Assembly: GCA_963707575.1 (NCBI GenBank)
Contig: OY970171.1
Coordinates: 248,001-312,000 of the forward strand
DNA length: 64,000 nt
Direction: 5' to 3'
Origin: Gaiellasilicea sp963707575
Lineage (GTDB): Bacteria; Actinomycetota; Thermoleophilia; Gaiellales; Gaiellaceae
Shown: positions 7,224 through 15,490 of the stretch, piece by piece
Numbering within the stretch: the first letter of the stretch is position 1
Layout of the letters: each line of letters begins with the position of its first letter
Made by a program: the position numbers and the translations under genes
Notes under the pieces: model-generated
Told to the model about the DNA's origin: nothing
What the model saw: the letters and a program-made list of their open reading frames with translations, nothing else
The model's database searches: none

Positions 7224-7829
7224 CTAGACCACGGCTGCGACGCGTTCGAGCGCCTCCGCCGCCGGCGCGGCGCCCTCGCGCAGGACGCGCGGCTCGCGGC
7301 CGCTGAAGTCGAGCACCGTCGAGGGCGTGCCGGCCAGCTCGCCGCCGTCGAGCAGCGCCCCCGCCGCCGCGCGAATCTCGTCGGGCACCTCGTCGAGGGT
7401 GCGCGGGTCGGCCCCGCCGTGGAGATTCGCGCTCGTCGCGGCGAGCGCGCCGACGCGGGCGAGCAGCTCGCGCCCCACCCCCGTCATCCCCGGCACCCGC
7501 ACGCCGATCGCCTCCGGGCTTCGGCCCGTCAGCCACGGGAAACGCCTGCCCGGGTTGGCCAGCACGAGCGTGTACGGCCCCGGCAGCAACGCGCCCGCGA
7601 TCCGCTCGGGGCGGCCGCGCAGCTCGGGCACGAGCTCGACGAGCGTCGCCAGGTCCGACGCGAGGAGCGCCGTGGGCTGCTGCAGGTCGCGGCCCTTCGC
7701 CCGGTAGAGGAGGTGGACGGCCTCCTCGCGGTCCGGGCTCGCAGCCAGGCCGTACACCGTGTCGGTGGGGACGACGGCGAGCCGGCCGCTCTGGATCGCC
7801 TGCACGGCCGCCTCGAGCTCCGAGCTCAC
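7224..7829 (-). CDS. L-threonylcarbamoyladenylate synthase (Sua5/YrdC/YwlC)
   Basis: 201 residues with the YrdC fold: the N-terminal VVPTDTVYGLAA motif, the KGRD segment (KxR, nucleotide binding) and SANLHGGADP. The enzyme makes threonylcarbamoyl-AMP from threonine, bicarbonate and ATP, the first step of t6A tRNA modification. The short length indicates the TsaC/YrdC form without the extra Sua5 C-terminal domain. GTG start at 7829 overlaps the prmC stop (GTGA). Its position between prmC and glyA is conserved in Actinobacteria. Confidence 0.93.
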   Translation of the reverse strand: MSSELEAAVQAIQSGRLAVVPTDTVYGLAASPDREEAVHLLYRAKGRDLQQPTALLASDLATLVELVPELRGRPERIAGALLPGPYTLVLANPGRRFPWLTGRSPEAIGVRVPGMTGVGRELLARVGALAATSANLHGGADPRTLDEVPDEIRAAAGALLDGGELAGTPSTVLDFSGREPRVLREGAAPAAEALERVAAVV

Positions 7830-8647
7830 CTCCGCCCCTCGACGACGCGCTCACGCCCCGTGAGATCGGGCGTGATCCCGGTCTCGCCGTAGCCCAGCTC
7901 CTCCAGCCGGGCACGCACGTGCGGAGCCTGGCCCTCGGCGACCTCGAGCACGAGCCACCCTCCGGGCCGGAGCACGTCGCCCGCACCTTCTGCGACCGCC
8001 TCCGTGACGCCCTCGCCGACGAGTGCGACGTGCGGCTCGTAGTCGCGCACATCGCGCATCAACGTGTCCAGCTCGGCCGGCGCCACGTACGGGGGATTCG
8101 AGACGACGAGGTCGTAGGGGCCGCCCGGCAGCCCGCCGCGCAGGTCGTGCTCGAGCAGCTCGACCACGATCCCCGTTCGCGCAGCGTTCTCACGGGCCAG
8201 CGCGAGCGCGTCCGGCGACGCGTCGATCCCGGTCACGCGCGCCCCGGCGTGCTCGTCCGCGATCGCCAGCGCGATCGCTCCCGTCCCGGTGCCGACGTCG
8301 AGGACGCGCGGCGCGTCGAGCCCACGCAGTCGCTCGAGACAGCGCTCGACGACGATCTCGGTCTCGGGCCGGGGGATGAGCGCCCGCCGGTCGACGTCCA
8401 GGGTCAGCCTCCGGAAGCCCCACTCGCCGAGGATGTACGCGACGGGCTCGCAGCGCGAGCGGCGCGCGACCAGCTCGCGGTAGCGGCCGATCTCGTCCTC
8501 GTTCAGCGGGCGGTCGAGATCCGTGTACAGCTCGACGCGCGAGCGGTCGAGCGTATGGGCGAGCAAGAGCTCCGCGTCCAGGCGGGCCGTCTCCGACGTC
8601 CGCCCCAGGTGTGTCGTCGCCCGCCGGAGCACCTCGCCCAGTGTCAT
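7826..8647 (-). CDS. prmC: Release factor glutamine methyltransferase
   Basis: 273 residues. An N-terminal helical domain (about 1-90) that recognises the release factor is followed by a Rossmann methyltransferase domain with the SAM loop DVGTGTGAIALA and the catalytic SNPPYV motif. PrmC methylates the glutamine of the GGQ loop of RF1/RF2, and its substrate gene prfA lies immediately upstream (10-bp gap). The C-terminal TGA overlaps the sua5 GTG. Length is standard. Confidence 0.96.
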   Translation of the reverse strand: MTLGEVLRRATTHLGRTSETARLDAELLLAHTLDRSRVELYTDLDRPLNEDEIGRYRELVARRSRCEPVAYILGEWGFRRLTLDVDRRALIPRPETEIVVERCLERLRGLDAPRVLDVGTGTGAIALAIADEHAGARVTGIDASPDALALARENAARTGIVVELLEHDLRGGLPGGPYDLVVSNPPYVAPAELDTLMRDVRDYEPHVALVGEGVTEAVAEGAGDVLRPGGWLVLEVAEGQAPHVRARLEELGYGETGITPDLTGRERVVEGRR

Positions 8648-8657
8648 GACCGGGGCG

Positions 8658-9701
8658 TCACAGCCCGTCCTGCTCCAGCGCGCGCCGCCGCTCCTCGGAC
8701 TGCAGCGCCTCGGTGAAGTCGTCGAGGCCGCCGGGAAGCACCTTCTCGAGGTTGAGCGTCACCTTGACGCGGTGATCGGTGACGCGGCTGTCGGGATAGT
8801 TGTAGGTGCGGATCTTCTCCGAGCGGTCGCCGGAGCCGATCTGCGACTTGCGGGTGGCCGAGAGCTCCGCCTGCCGGCGCTCGCGCTCGGCCTCGTAGAG
8901 ACGCGCGCGCAGGACGCGCAGCGCCTTGGCCTTGTTCTGGAGCTGCGACTTCTCGTCCTGCATCGCGACCACGATCCCGGTCGGCAGGTGCGTGATCCGC
9001 ACGGCCGAGTCGGTCGTGTTCACGCTCTGGCCGCCGGGCCCCGTCGAGCGGTAGACGTCGATCTTCAGGTCTGCGTCCGTCAGCTCGACCTCCACCTCCT
9101 CCGCCTCCGGCATCACCGCGACGGTCGCCGTGGAGGTGTGGATCCGGCCCTGGCTCTCGGTCTCCGGCACGCGCTGCACGCGATGCGTGCCGCCCTCGTA
9201 CTTGAAGACGGAGTAGGCGCCGTCGCCCTTCACGCCGAAGACGACCTCCTTGAAGCCGCCGGTCTCGCTCTCGTTGGCGCCCAGGAGCTCGGTCTTGTAG
9301 CCGCGCCGCTCGGCGTAGCGCGTCAGCATCTTGTAGACGTCGCCGGCCCAGATGGCGGCCTCGTCGCCGCCGACGCCCTGCCGCACCTCCACGATCACGT
9401 CCTTCTCGTCCGCCGGGTCGCGCTCGACGAGCGCAAGCTGGAGCTCCTCCTCCAGCCGGGCCACGTCCGCCTCCAGGTCGGCGGCGAGCGAGGCGAGCTC
9501 GGGATCGGCGCGCGCCGCCTCGAGATCCGCGCTGGCTTGCCGCCACTCCTGCCCGAGCTTGTAGGCGCCCTCCAGCTCCTTCAGGCGCCGGCCGACGTCG
9601 GCAGCCTCACGGTGGTCGTTGTAGACCGAGGGATCGGAGAGGCGCTCACGCACCTCTTCGTACGAGCGCTCGAGCTCGGTGATCAGCTGGTCGACGGCCA
9701 C
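8658..9701 (-). CDS. prfA: Peptide chain release factor 1
   Basis: 347 residues with the peptidyl-hydrolysis motif GPGGQSVN and the RF1-type stop-codon recognition tripeptide in RVPETESQGRIHTS (PET here; PAT is common), so this is RF1 (UAA/UAG) and not RF2. The start is GTG at 9701; a promoter-like pair GCGACA-N17-TAGCAT ends 6 nt before it, making a leaderless mRNA for the prfA-prmC-sua5 unit likely. Gene order agrees with the actinobacterial cluster, except that the M64 peptidase and the OsmC pair separate it from rpmE-DUF1385. Confidence 0.97.
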   Translation of the reverse strand: MAVDQLITELERSYEEVRERLSDPSVYNDHREAADVGRRLKELEGAYKLGQEWRQASADLEAARADPELASLAADLEADVARLEEELQLALVERDPADEKDVIVEVRQGVGGDEAAIWAGDVYKMLTRYAERRGYKTELLGANESETGGFKEVVFGVKGDGAYSVFKYEGGTHRVQRVPETESQGRIHTSTATVAVMPEAEEVEVELTDADLKIDVYRSTGPGGQSVNTTDSAVRITHLPTGIVVAMQDEKSQLQNKAKALRVLRARLYEAERERRQAELSATRKSQIGSGDRSEKIRTYNYPDSRVTDHRVKVTLNLEKVLPGGLDDFTEALQSEERRRALEQDGL

Positions 9702-9707
9702 AGGACG

Positions 9708-9736
9708 ATGCTAGCCGCGCCGTGACGCCGTGTCGC
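9708..9736 (-). promoter_or_regulatory. Putative prfA promoter
   Basis: On the minus strand GCGACA (9731-9736) is followed by a 17-bp spacer and TAGCAT (9708-9713), ending 6 nt before the GTG start at 9701. This is the best complete -35/-10 pair among the leaderless-type promoters of the window, together with that of the hydrolase at 3203. Confidence 0.6.
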
Positions 9737-9850
9737 CGCCGCAGCCGGCGGCGGGATCTGGGAATACTCCCGCCGACTCGCGTGAGTGTGACTGCGGCGC
9801 ACGGGAACGTGCGCGAGGCAGACCGAGCCAGCGACGAAGGAGGGGCCACG

Positions 9851-12283
9851 ATGATCCTCAGGAGTCTCCCGCCCGCGACCCGGGCGCTGATCGCGATCGC
9901 AGCCGCCGGAGTGATCGCGGCGCTCGCGCCGGGTACCGCCCGCGCCCAGGAGGTGGGCAGCGCCACGGTCGTCCCGATCCAGATCACGGGGCCGCCGTCC
10001 GAGCGCCTGAACCTCGTGATCCTGGGCGACGGCTACACGGCCTCGGAGCAGCAGGCGTTCCGCGACGACGTCGAGCGCAACCTGAACGTCCAGTGGAGCA
10101 TCGAGCCGTTCCGGAGCTACCGGCACTACTTCAACGTCTACCGCCTGGAGATCGTCTCCCAGGACTCCGGGATCAGCTGCGATCCCGACGACGGCAACGT
10201 GAAGCGCTCGACGCCGCTCCGGCTCGGGTTCGCGAACAACTGCCCGGCACCGATCCTGGCGCGCGGGATCACGTACGGACCGGCGCTGACACCGGGCACG
10301 GGCTGCCCCGCACTGAACGCGCCGGGCTGCACGGGCACCCAGCAGCACAACCTGTTCCTGTCCACCTACCTGGCGCCGCTCGGTGTCTCCGGGCAGAACG
10401 TCCAGACGCTCGCGCTCGCCAACACGTTCACCTACGGGGGCATCGGCGGCACGCAGGCGACGACGTCGGGCGGCAGCCCGCAGGGCCCGCTGATCTCGAC
10501 GCACGAGCTCGGGCACTCGCTCGGGCAGATGGCCGACGAGTACCCGTACTCCTCGCGGGACGTCGTGCGCCCGTGTTACACGGGCGGCGAGCCGGGCTCG
10601 TTCCACCACACGATCTACACCGATCCGCAGCAGATGGTCGCCGACCAGCACAAGTGGTGGCGCTGGATCGGCGAGGAGAGCCTGTCGGGCGGGACGATCG
10701 GCCTCTGGGAGGGCGGCGGAACGTTCCCGTGCGGCCAGAGACGCCCGAGCCAGCACTCGATGATGAGGTGGCTCGGCTTCTACTTCGACCAGGTCGGCCG
10801 TGAGCACATGACCTACCGGATCACCGGGCGACGCAACGCGAATGCGATGTCGCTCCTGCACACGCCGCTCGGCGAGGTAGGGCCGCAGGACGTGGTCTGG
10901 GTCGAGACCCAGCACCCGAAGTGGCACGAGCTGACGGTGACCTGGCGGGTGAACGGCGCGGTCGTGCCCGGGACGGGCAACGGCCGGAACCTCGAGCTCG
11001 CCGGGCTGGGCGTCTCCGCCGGCGACGTGGTCCAGGTGACGGTCCAGGACGAGACCGACTTCGTGCGCGACCCGGCCTTCAGGAACGGGCCGCGGCTCAC
11101 CCAGACCCGCCAGTGGACGGTCGGGGCGCCGCTCGCACCCGCCTCGCCTGCGGCCGCATTCACGATCTCGACGCCCACCGATCGCGCGGTCGCGGGCGAC
11201 GAGGTCGTCTTCGTCGAGACGACCCATCCAACCGCCGCCGTGCACGAAGTGACGTGGCGGCTGGACGGCGCGGTGGTCGCGAACGGCAATCGACGGAACT
11301 TCGACCTGGGCGCGCAGGGGCTCTCACCCGGCACGCACACGCTCAGCGCGACGGTGGGCACGGAGACGCGGAGCTGGACGGTCGACAACACGCTGCCCAC
11401 GGCGCCGCGAACGCTGTCGACGCCGCTCACGGACCTGCCGGGCGACCTGGAGCACAACGTCTACTTCGGGGAGTTCGACATGGGCCTCGCGCCGCAGGAC
11501 GACCAGCCGGGCTTCGTCGTGGGCGAGTTCCGGCTCAACCGAGACGGCTGGTTCAACTACTTCGGCTTCCCGGAGCAACCGGAGGGGACACCCTTCACGT
11601 TCTCGCACTCGGGCAAGGACGTGAAGGCGCTGACGTACGGGAACCTCGGCTCCGGTGGGCTCTCGAAGGCGACGTTCGAGCAGTCCTTCACCGATGCCCA
11701 CCCGAGCGGCGGCTTCGAGCCTGGCTACGGGACGCACACCGTCGAGCACCGGGCGATCGACGCAGCCGGCAACATCGGTGCTGCACGCTCGTTCCGCGCG
11801 ACCGTCCTTCCCGGCGGCTCGCCGGCGTGCACGGACGTCGTGCACGGCAACCGGAACGGCCTCCTCGTCGTCGGCAGCGGCGTGACGTGCCTGGCCGGTG
11901 CGAGGGTGAACGGCGGCGTCACCGTGCGTCCAGGCGCGTCGCTCGTCGTCGCCGACGGCTCCAGGATCAACGGCGGCATCCGCGCAACGGACGCCGCCGT
12001 CGTGCACGTGTTCGGCGCGCAGGTGAACGGCGACACACGGATCACCGGCGCCGACGAGCTGATCCTGGCGGGCTCGACGTTCACGGGCTCGGTCACCCTG
12101 ACCGGCAACAGCTCGCCGGACATCGTCCTGCTGAGCGGCGAGACCCGCAACTACGGCATCGGTGTCGTCGGGAACAGGGCCGTCGGGAGCCTCGTCTGCA
12201 CGGGCAATGACCCGGGGGTGACGAACTACGGGGCGCCGAACACCGTGATCGGCCTCAAATCCGGCCAGTGCGCCGGGATCTGA
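9851..12283 (+). CDS. Secreted M64-family (IgA-peptidase-like) metallopeptidase with C-terminal repeat region
   Basis: 810 residues. A signal peptide (about 1-33, ending ARA|QE) is followed by an M64 peptidase domain: LVILGDGYTASE near residue 55 and the zinc site HELGH at 218-222 continued by ADEY (228-231), the HExxH...DEY arrangement of M64 enzymes. Ig-like segments (about 350-520) follow, then a fibre-like C-terminus (about 670-800) with spaced Gly/Asn/Thr repeats resembling polymer-forming or beta-helix proteins. The ATG at 9851 has a strong AAGGAGG site; upstream in-frame codons do not encode a signal. It may degrade extracellular proteins; the substrate is unknown. The insertion splits the rpmE-DUF1385 and prfA blocks. 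Confidence 0.85.
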   Translation: MILRSLPPATRALIAIAAAGVIAALAPGTARAQEVGSATVVPIQITGPPSERLNLVILGDGYTASEQQAFRDDVERNLNVQWSIEPFRSYRHYFNVYRLEIVSQDSGISCDPDDGNVKRSTPLRLGFANNCPAPILARGITYGPALTPGTGCPALNAPGCTGTQQHNLFLSTYLAPLGVSGQNVQTLALANTFTYGGIGGTQATTSGGSPQGPLISTHELGHSLGQMADEYPYSSRDVVRPCYTGGEPGSFHHTIYTDPQQMVADQHKWWRWIGEESLSGGTIGLWEGGGTFPCGQRRPSQHSMMRWLGFYFDQVGREHMTYRITGRRNANAMSLLHTPLGEVGPQDVVWVETQHPKWHELTVTWRVNGAVVPGTGNGRNLELAGLGVSAGDVVQVTVQDETDFVRDPAFRNGPRLTQTRQWTVGAPLAPASPAAAFTISTPTDRAVAGDEVVFVETTHPTAAVHEVTWRLDGAVVANGNRRNFDLGAQGLSPGTHTLSATVGTETRSWTVDNTLPTAPRTLSTPLTDLPGDLEHNVYFGEFDMGLAPQDDQPGFVVGEFRLNRDGWFNYFGFPEQPEGTPFTFSHSGKDVKALTYGNLGSGGLSKATFEQSFTDAHPSGGFEPGYGTHTVEHRAIDAAGNIGAARSFRATVLPGGSPACTDVVHGNRNGLLVVGSGVTCLAGARVNGGVTVRPGASLVVADGSRINGGIRATDAAVVHVFGAQVNGDTRITGADELILAGSTFTGSVTLTGNSSPDIVLLSGETRNYGIGVVGNRAVGSLVCTGNDPGVTNYGAPNTVIGLKSGQCAGI

Positions 12284-12293
12284 CCTAGCTCCC

Positions 12294-12330
12294 GTGGGGG
12301 GTGGGCGGCGCCGGCCGTCCCACCCCCCAC
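12294..12330 (+). terminator. GC-rich hairpin after the M64 peptidase gene
   Basis: Perfect 12-bp stem (12294-12305 with 12319-12330) around a 13-nt loop, 10 bp after the stop codon. There is no U-tract, as usual in very GC-rich genomes. It probably ends the peptidase transcript. Confidence 0.6.
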
Positions 12331-12364
12331 AGCGCCATGAGAGTTTTGCCGGCGGGTCGCCACG

Positions 12365-12471
12365 CAGGGCTGCGAAGCAGCCCTGCCTTCAGGGGTCTTG
12401 CCCGTGGCATGGCCTGGCCATGCCACGGCAGCTCTTGACTTGGCGCGAGCGCGGGCTTTGCCCGCGCTCGC
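12365..12471 (+). repeat. Double-hairpin element, copy 1, plus a third hairpin
   Basis: Hairpin 1 at 12365-12385 (9-bp stem, GAA loop), linker CCTTCAGGGGTCTTGCC at 12386-12402, hairpin 2 at 12403-12427 (11-bp stem, CTG loop). A further 12-bp hairpin with TTT loop lies at 12445-12471. The hairpin-linker-hairpin order and the linker are shared with 17973-18036 and 24827-24892. It fills the gap between two convergent genes (M64 peptidase and OsmC). Confidence 0.7.
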
Positions 12472-12476
12472 TGCGG

Positions 12477-12911
12477 CTAGTCGAGACCGGCGTCGAGCGT
12501 GATCTCGGGGACGCCGGCGAGCGCCTTCGAGACGGGGCAGTTCGCCTTGGCGCCCTCTGCCGCCTCGCGGAAGCCCGCCTCGTCCAGACCGGGCACCGCG
12601 CCGCGCACCGTGAGCGCGATCTTCGTGATCCCGGTCCCGGGGACGAAGGTCACGGTCGCCGACGTGCTCAGACGTTCGGGTGGGTTGCCGCCTTTTGCAA
12701 GGCCGCCGGCCAACGCCATCGAGAAGCACGAGGCATGTGCGGCGGCGAGCAGCTCCTCGGGGCTCGTCGTGCCGGCCGTCGGGTCCTCGGCTCGCGCGGC
12801 CCAGCTGACGTCGAGCGGCCCGAACGCACCGGTGCCGACGCTGTCGATCGTCCCCGATCCGCCCGTCAGGTCGCCGTTCCACGTCACCTCGGCGTGCCGC
12901 TCCGTCGCCAT
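12477..12911 (-). CDS. OsmC-family peroxiredoxin, copy 1
   Basis: 144 residues of the OsmC/Ohr fold, thiol peroxidases that reduce organic hydroperoxides as dimers. The two redox cysteines are present: Cys62 (AAHASCFSMAL, peroxidatic) and Cys125 (KANCPVSKAL, resolving). The sequence is closer to OsmC than Ohr (TSPEELLAAAHASC). A purine-rich AAGGGGG site precedes the ATG. It is the second gene of a tandem paralogous pair; the 12-bp gap to the first suggests one transcript. Induction by osmotic or oxidative stress is typical but nothing in the sequence shows the regulator. Confidence 0.9.
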   Translation of the reverse strand: MATERHAEVTWNGDLTGGSGTIDSVGTGAFGPLDVSWAARAEDPTAGTTSPEELLAAAHASCFSMALAGGLAKGGNPPERLSTSATVTFVPGTGITKIALTVRGAVPGLDEAGFREAAEGAKANCPVSKALAGVPEITLDAGLD

Positions 12912-12923
12912 GTTCGCCCCCTT

Positions 12924-13373
12924 CTAGGTCGATTCCAGCTGCGCGCGCACCGTAACGGACGCGCTCGCCCTGATGAGGGCGGAGAAGGAGCAGCCTTCGT
13001 CGGCGGCGCGGACCGCGGCCTCGAAGCGCGCCTGGTCGATCCCCGGGACGCGCGCGACGATGTCCGCCTCGGAGGCGATCACGAGATGGCCCTTGCCGGG
13101 GACCTCGTCCATGACGATCTTCACGTTCACGTCGAGGCGCTCCGGCGGCGAACCGGCGCTCGTCAGCTCGCCCGCCAGCGACATCGAGAGACAACCGCCG
13201 TGGGCCGCCGCGAGCAGCTCCTCGGGGCTCGTCTTCCCGGCCACCGCTCCGAGCCGAGTCGGCAGCGAGAACGGGAGCTCGGTGAACGAGCCGGTCTCGC
13301 CGGAGATCAGCCCCGTGCCGCGGGCGACGTTCCCCTCCCAGCTGACGGTGGCGCTGCGCTCGATCCGTGGCAC
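12924..13373 (-). CDS. OsmC-family peroxiredoxin, copy 2
   Basis: 149 residues, a paralogue of the next gene, with the same TSPEELLAAAH helix and both cysteines, Cys61 (AAHGGCLSMSL) and Cys128 (ADEGCSFSALI). The pair shares the architecture but differs widely outside the active site, so the duplication is old and the two may prefer different peroxides. The GTG start at 13373 follows the DUF1385 gene by 13 bp, so read-through from the rpmE-DUF1385 unit is likely. Confidence 0.88.
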   Translation of the reverse strand: MPRIERSATVSWEGNVARGTGLISGETGSFTELPFSLPTRLGAVAGKTSPEELLAAAHGGCLSMSLAGELTSAGSPPERLDVNVKIVMDEVPGKGHLVIASEADIVARVPGIDQARFEAAVRAADEGCSFSALIRASASVTVRAQLEST

Positions 13374-13386
13374 TAGCGGGGGCCCG

Positions 13387-14307
13387 TCACGCCATGACCT
13401 CGACCTTGCGCTCGGTCGGGTCGAGGGCGCCCTCGCGCCGCAGGACCTCCTGGAGCGCCCGGATCGAGACCTCGATCTGGTCGAGCGACGGCTGGCGCGT
13501 GGTCAGGCGCTGGAGCCAGAGACCGGGAGCGAGCAAGGTCATCAGCAGCGGATTCGACTGGTGCTGGCCCGCGAAGCGGATCAGCTCGTACGCGATCCCG
13601 GCGATCACCGGCAGCAGCAGGATCCGGCTGGTGATCAGCCAGTACCAGGCCGGCTGGCCGACGAAGGCGAAGACGAAGATGCCGATCACCATGACCCAGA
13701 GCAAGAAAGCAGTTCCGCAACGCGGGTGAAGCAAGCTGAACGTTTGCACGCGCTCGGGGGTGAGCTCCTCGCCCGCCTCGTAGGCGTTGATCGCCTTGTG
13801 CTCGGCGGCGTGGTACTGGAAGACCCGGCGCAGGTCGGGCAGGAACGAGATCAGGACGAGGTAGACGAGGAAGATGCCGACGCGGATCACGCCCTCGACG
13901 ACGACGAAGAGCCCCGTCGTGTCGATCGGGAGCCAGTTCGTGATCAGCGCCGGCGTGACCTTGAAGAGCATCAGGGCGAAGCCGATCGCGATCGCGAACG
14001 AGAAGACGATCTGGCCGCGCGAGATCTCGGTCTGGATCTCCTCCCCCTCTTCGGCCTCGGGGTCCTGTGCGGCGTAGTTGGCCGAGATCGCGAGCGCCCG
14101 AAAGCCGATCGCGAGCGACTCTCCCAGCGCGATCACGCCGCGGATCACGGGCAGCCGGAAGATCCGGTTGCGTGCCATGGGCGAGCTGATCTCGCGCACG
14201 ACCTCGGCGATCTGGCCGTCGGGCTTGCGCACGGCCACCGCCCACTTGGACGGGCTGCGCATCATCACGCCCTCGAGGACGGCCTGTCCTCCGATCGAGT
14301 TGCTCAA
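13387..14307 (-). CDS. DUF1385 family membrane protein
   Basis: 306 residues. The N-terminus SNSIGGQAVLEGVMMRSP is the DUF1385 signature; four to five hydrophobic helices follow (about 120-145, 150-175, 215-240, 240-260), along with the conserved HAAEHK-type motif (YHAAEHKAINAYEAGE). The family has no settled biochemical role and commonly lies beside rpmE and prfA, as here. The start is a TTG codon at 14307, which places the family's conserved N-terminus exactly; the gap to rpmE is 9 bp. Confidence 0.9.
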   Translation of the reverse strand: MSNSIGGQAVLEGVMMRSPSKWAVAVRKPDGQIAEVVREISSPMARNRIFRLPVIRGVIALGESLAIGFRALAISANYAAQDPEAEEGEEIQTEISRGQIVFSFAIAIGFALMLFKVTPALITNWLPIDTTGLFVVVEGVIRVGIFLVYLVLISFLPDLRRVFQYHAAEHKAINAYEAGEELTPERVQTFSLLHPRCGTAFLLWVMVIGIFVFAFVGQPAWYWLITSRILLLPVIAGIAYELIRFAGQHQSNPLLMTLLAPGLWLQRLTTRQPSLDQIEVSIRALQEVLRREGALDPTERKVEVMA

Positions 14308-14316
14308 AGCTGGCTG

Positions 14317-14535
14317 CTAGCCGCGGCGGGCGCCGCCGGCCTTCTCGAGCCGGCGCTGGAAGCGCTCGACACGCCCGCCCTGATCCATCAGCTTCTGCTT
14401 GCCCGTGTAGAACGGGTGGCACGCGGAGCAGATCTCGACGTGGATCTCGGACTGCGTCGACCGCGTCTCGAACTCGTTGCCGCAGGAGCAGCGCACGTGC
14501 GTCAGGACGTACTCGGGATGAATGCCGGTCTTCAT
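14317..14535 (-). CDS. rpmE: 50S ribosomal protein L31, zinc-binding type
   Basis: 72 residues. The zinc ligands of the C+ type are Cys16, Cys18, Cys36 and Cys39 (RCSCGNEF and ICSACHPFYTG), so this is the form that depends on zinc and not the Zn-free YtiA-type paralogue. It is located on the 50S central protuberance. The ATG overlaps the stop of the upstream threonine-dehydratase-like gene (ATGA). Length and the TGKQKLMDQGGRVERF tail are standard. Confidence 0.97.
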   Translation of the reverse strand: MKTGIHPEYVLTHVRCSCGNEFETRSTQSEIHVEICSACHPFYTGKQKLMDQGGRVERFQRRLEKAGGARRG

Positions 14536-15461
14536 TGCTTAGCCAGGATAGCAGAGGCCGTTTCGGGGTTTACGTTGCCACCTGAGACGACAACGCCGAC
14601 CGCTCGCGGCTCGATCTTCCCTGCTCGGAGCGCGGCGAGGCCGACTGCCGCGGCCGGCTCGCAGGCGAGTTTCGCCCGCTCGTAGAGGAAGCGGAACGCC
14701 TCCTCGATCTCCGCCTCCGTGACGAGCACGCTCTCGACGTCGTGCGCGCGCAGGACCTCGAGGGCGACGTCTCCGGCGAACGGCGCGGAGAGCCCATCGG
14801 CGATCGAGGCCGGAGTCACCGGGACCGAATGCCCGGCCTCGAGCCCGGCATGCACCGCGGTCGAGAGCTCCGGCTCCACGACGACCACGCGGCGGTCGGG
14901 CGCCGCCGCAGCGATCCCGGCCACGAGCCCGCCGCCGCCGCCCGGGACGAGGATCGTCTCCACCTCGGGCGCGTCCTCCAGCAGCTCCAGCCCGACGGTG
15001 CCGGCCCCCGCGATCACGGCCGGGTCGTCGAAAGGATGGACGAGCGTGCGGCCGCTCTCCTCGAGCAGCACGGCGAGTCGCTCGAACGCTCCGGCGGGAT
15101 CGTCCGCCTCGAGGTCGACGGCCGCGCCGTAGCCGCGCGTCGCGGCGAGCTTCGCGGCGCTCGCACTGCGCCACGTCACGATCAGGCAGTCGACACCCTC
15201 GGCAGCCGCACCCCAGGCGAGCGCCTGCGCGTGGTTGCCGGCCGAGATCCCGATCACCCCGTGAGCCTTCTCCTCGGGCGACAGCGACGCGAGCTTGTTC
15301 AGCACGCCGCGCACTTTGAAGGAGCCGGTCTTTTGGAAGAGCTCGGCCTTGAGCCAGACCCCCGCTCCGAGCGTCGCCGACGAGAAGGTCGGAGTCCGGT
15401 GCACGCGCCCGCGGATCCGCTGCGCCGCCGCGAGCACGTCGGCATGGGTCACCGGGGCCAC
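14532..15461 (-). CDS. Threonine/serine dehydratase-like PLP enzyme
   Basis: 309 residues of fold-type II PLP enzymes (threonine ammonia-lyase, serine racemase, serine dehydratase). The PLP lysine is in GSFKVRG, the substrate loop in ISAGNHAQALAWGA, the phosphate-binding glycines in VPGGGGGLVAGI, and SGGNVN near the C-terminus. It lacks the ACT regulatory domain of biosynthetic IlvA, so it is the catabolic or racemase type; the substrate cannot be decided. The GTG start at 15461 has a TAGAGT box exactly 6 nt upstream. It is co-translated with rpmE. Confidence 0.85.
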   Translation of the reverse strand: MAPVTHADVLAAAQRIRGRVHRTPTFSSATLGAGVWLKAELFQKTGSFKVRGVLNKLASLSPEEKAHGVIGISAGNHAQALAWGAAAEGVDCLIVTWRSASAAKLAATRGYGAAVDLEADDPAGAFERLAVLLEESGRTLVHPFDDPAVIAGAGTVGLELLEDAPEVETILVPGGGGGLVAGIAAAAPDRRVVVVEPELSTAVHAGLEAGHSVPVTPASIADGLSAPFAGDVALEVLRAHDVESVLVTEAEIEEAFRFLYERAKLACEPAAAVGLAALRAGKIEPRAVGVVVSGGNVNPETASAILAKQ

Positions 15462-15467
15462 CGTCCG

Positions 15468-15473
15468 ACTCTA
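15468..15473 (-). promoter_or_regulatory. Putative -10 box of the threonine-dehydratase-like gene
   Basis: TAGAGT on the minus strand, 6 nt before the GTG start at 15461. It overlaps the short divergent region with the DUF4389 gene, whose GATAAT box lies only 5 bp away on the other strand. Confidence 0.45.
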
Positions 15474-15478
15474 GTCCG

Positions 15479-15484
15479 GATAAT
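15479..15484 (+). promoter_or_regulatory. Putative -10 box of the DUF4389 gene
   Basis: GATAAT, 6 nt before the ATG at 15491. The two divergent start codons are 29 bp apart, so both transcripts must be leaderless or nearly so. No clear -35 hexamers. Confidence 0.45.
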
Positions 15485-15490
15485 CCGACC

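Noticed and set aside
9757..9780. Alternative-sigma (SigB/SigF-like) promoter GGGAATAC before the M64 peptidase gene
   Set aside because: No GTTT-type upstream box at the right spacing; the string is inside a GGCGGGA/TCCCGCC hairpin and recurs at 44980 in an apical loop. Probably coincidence.
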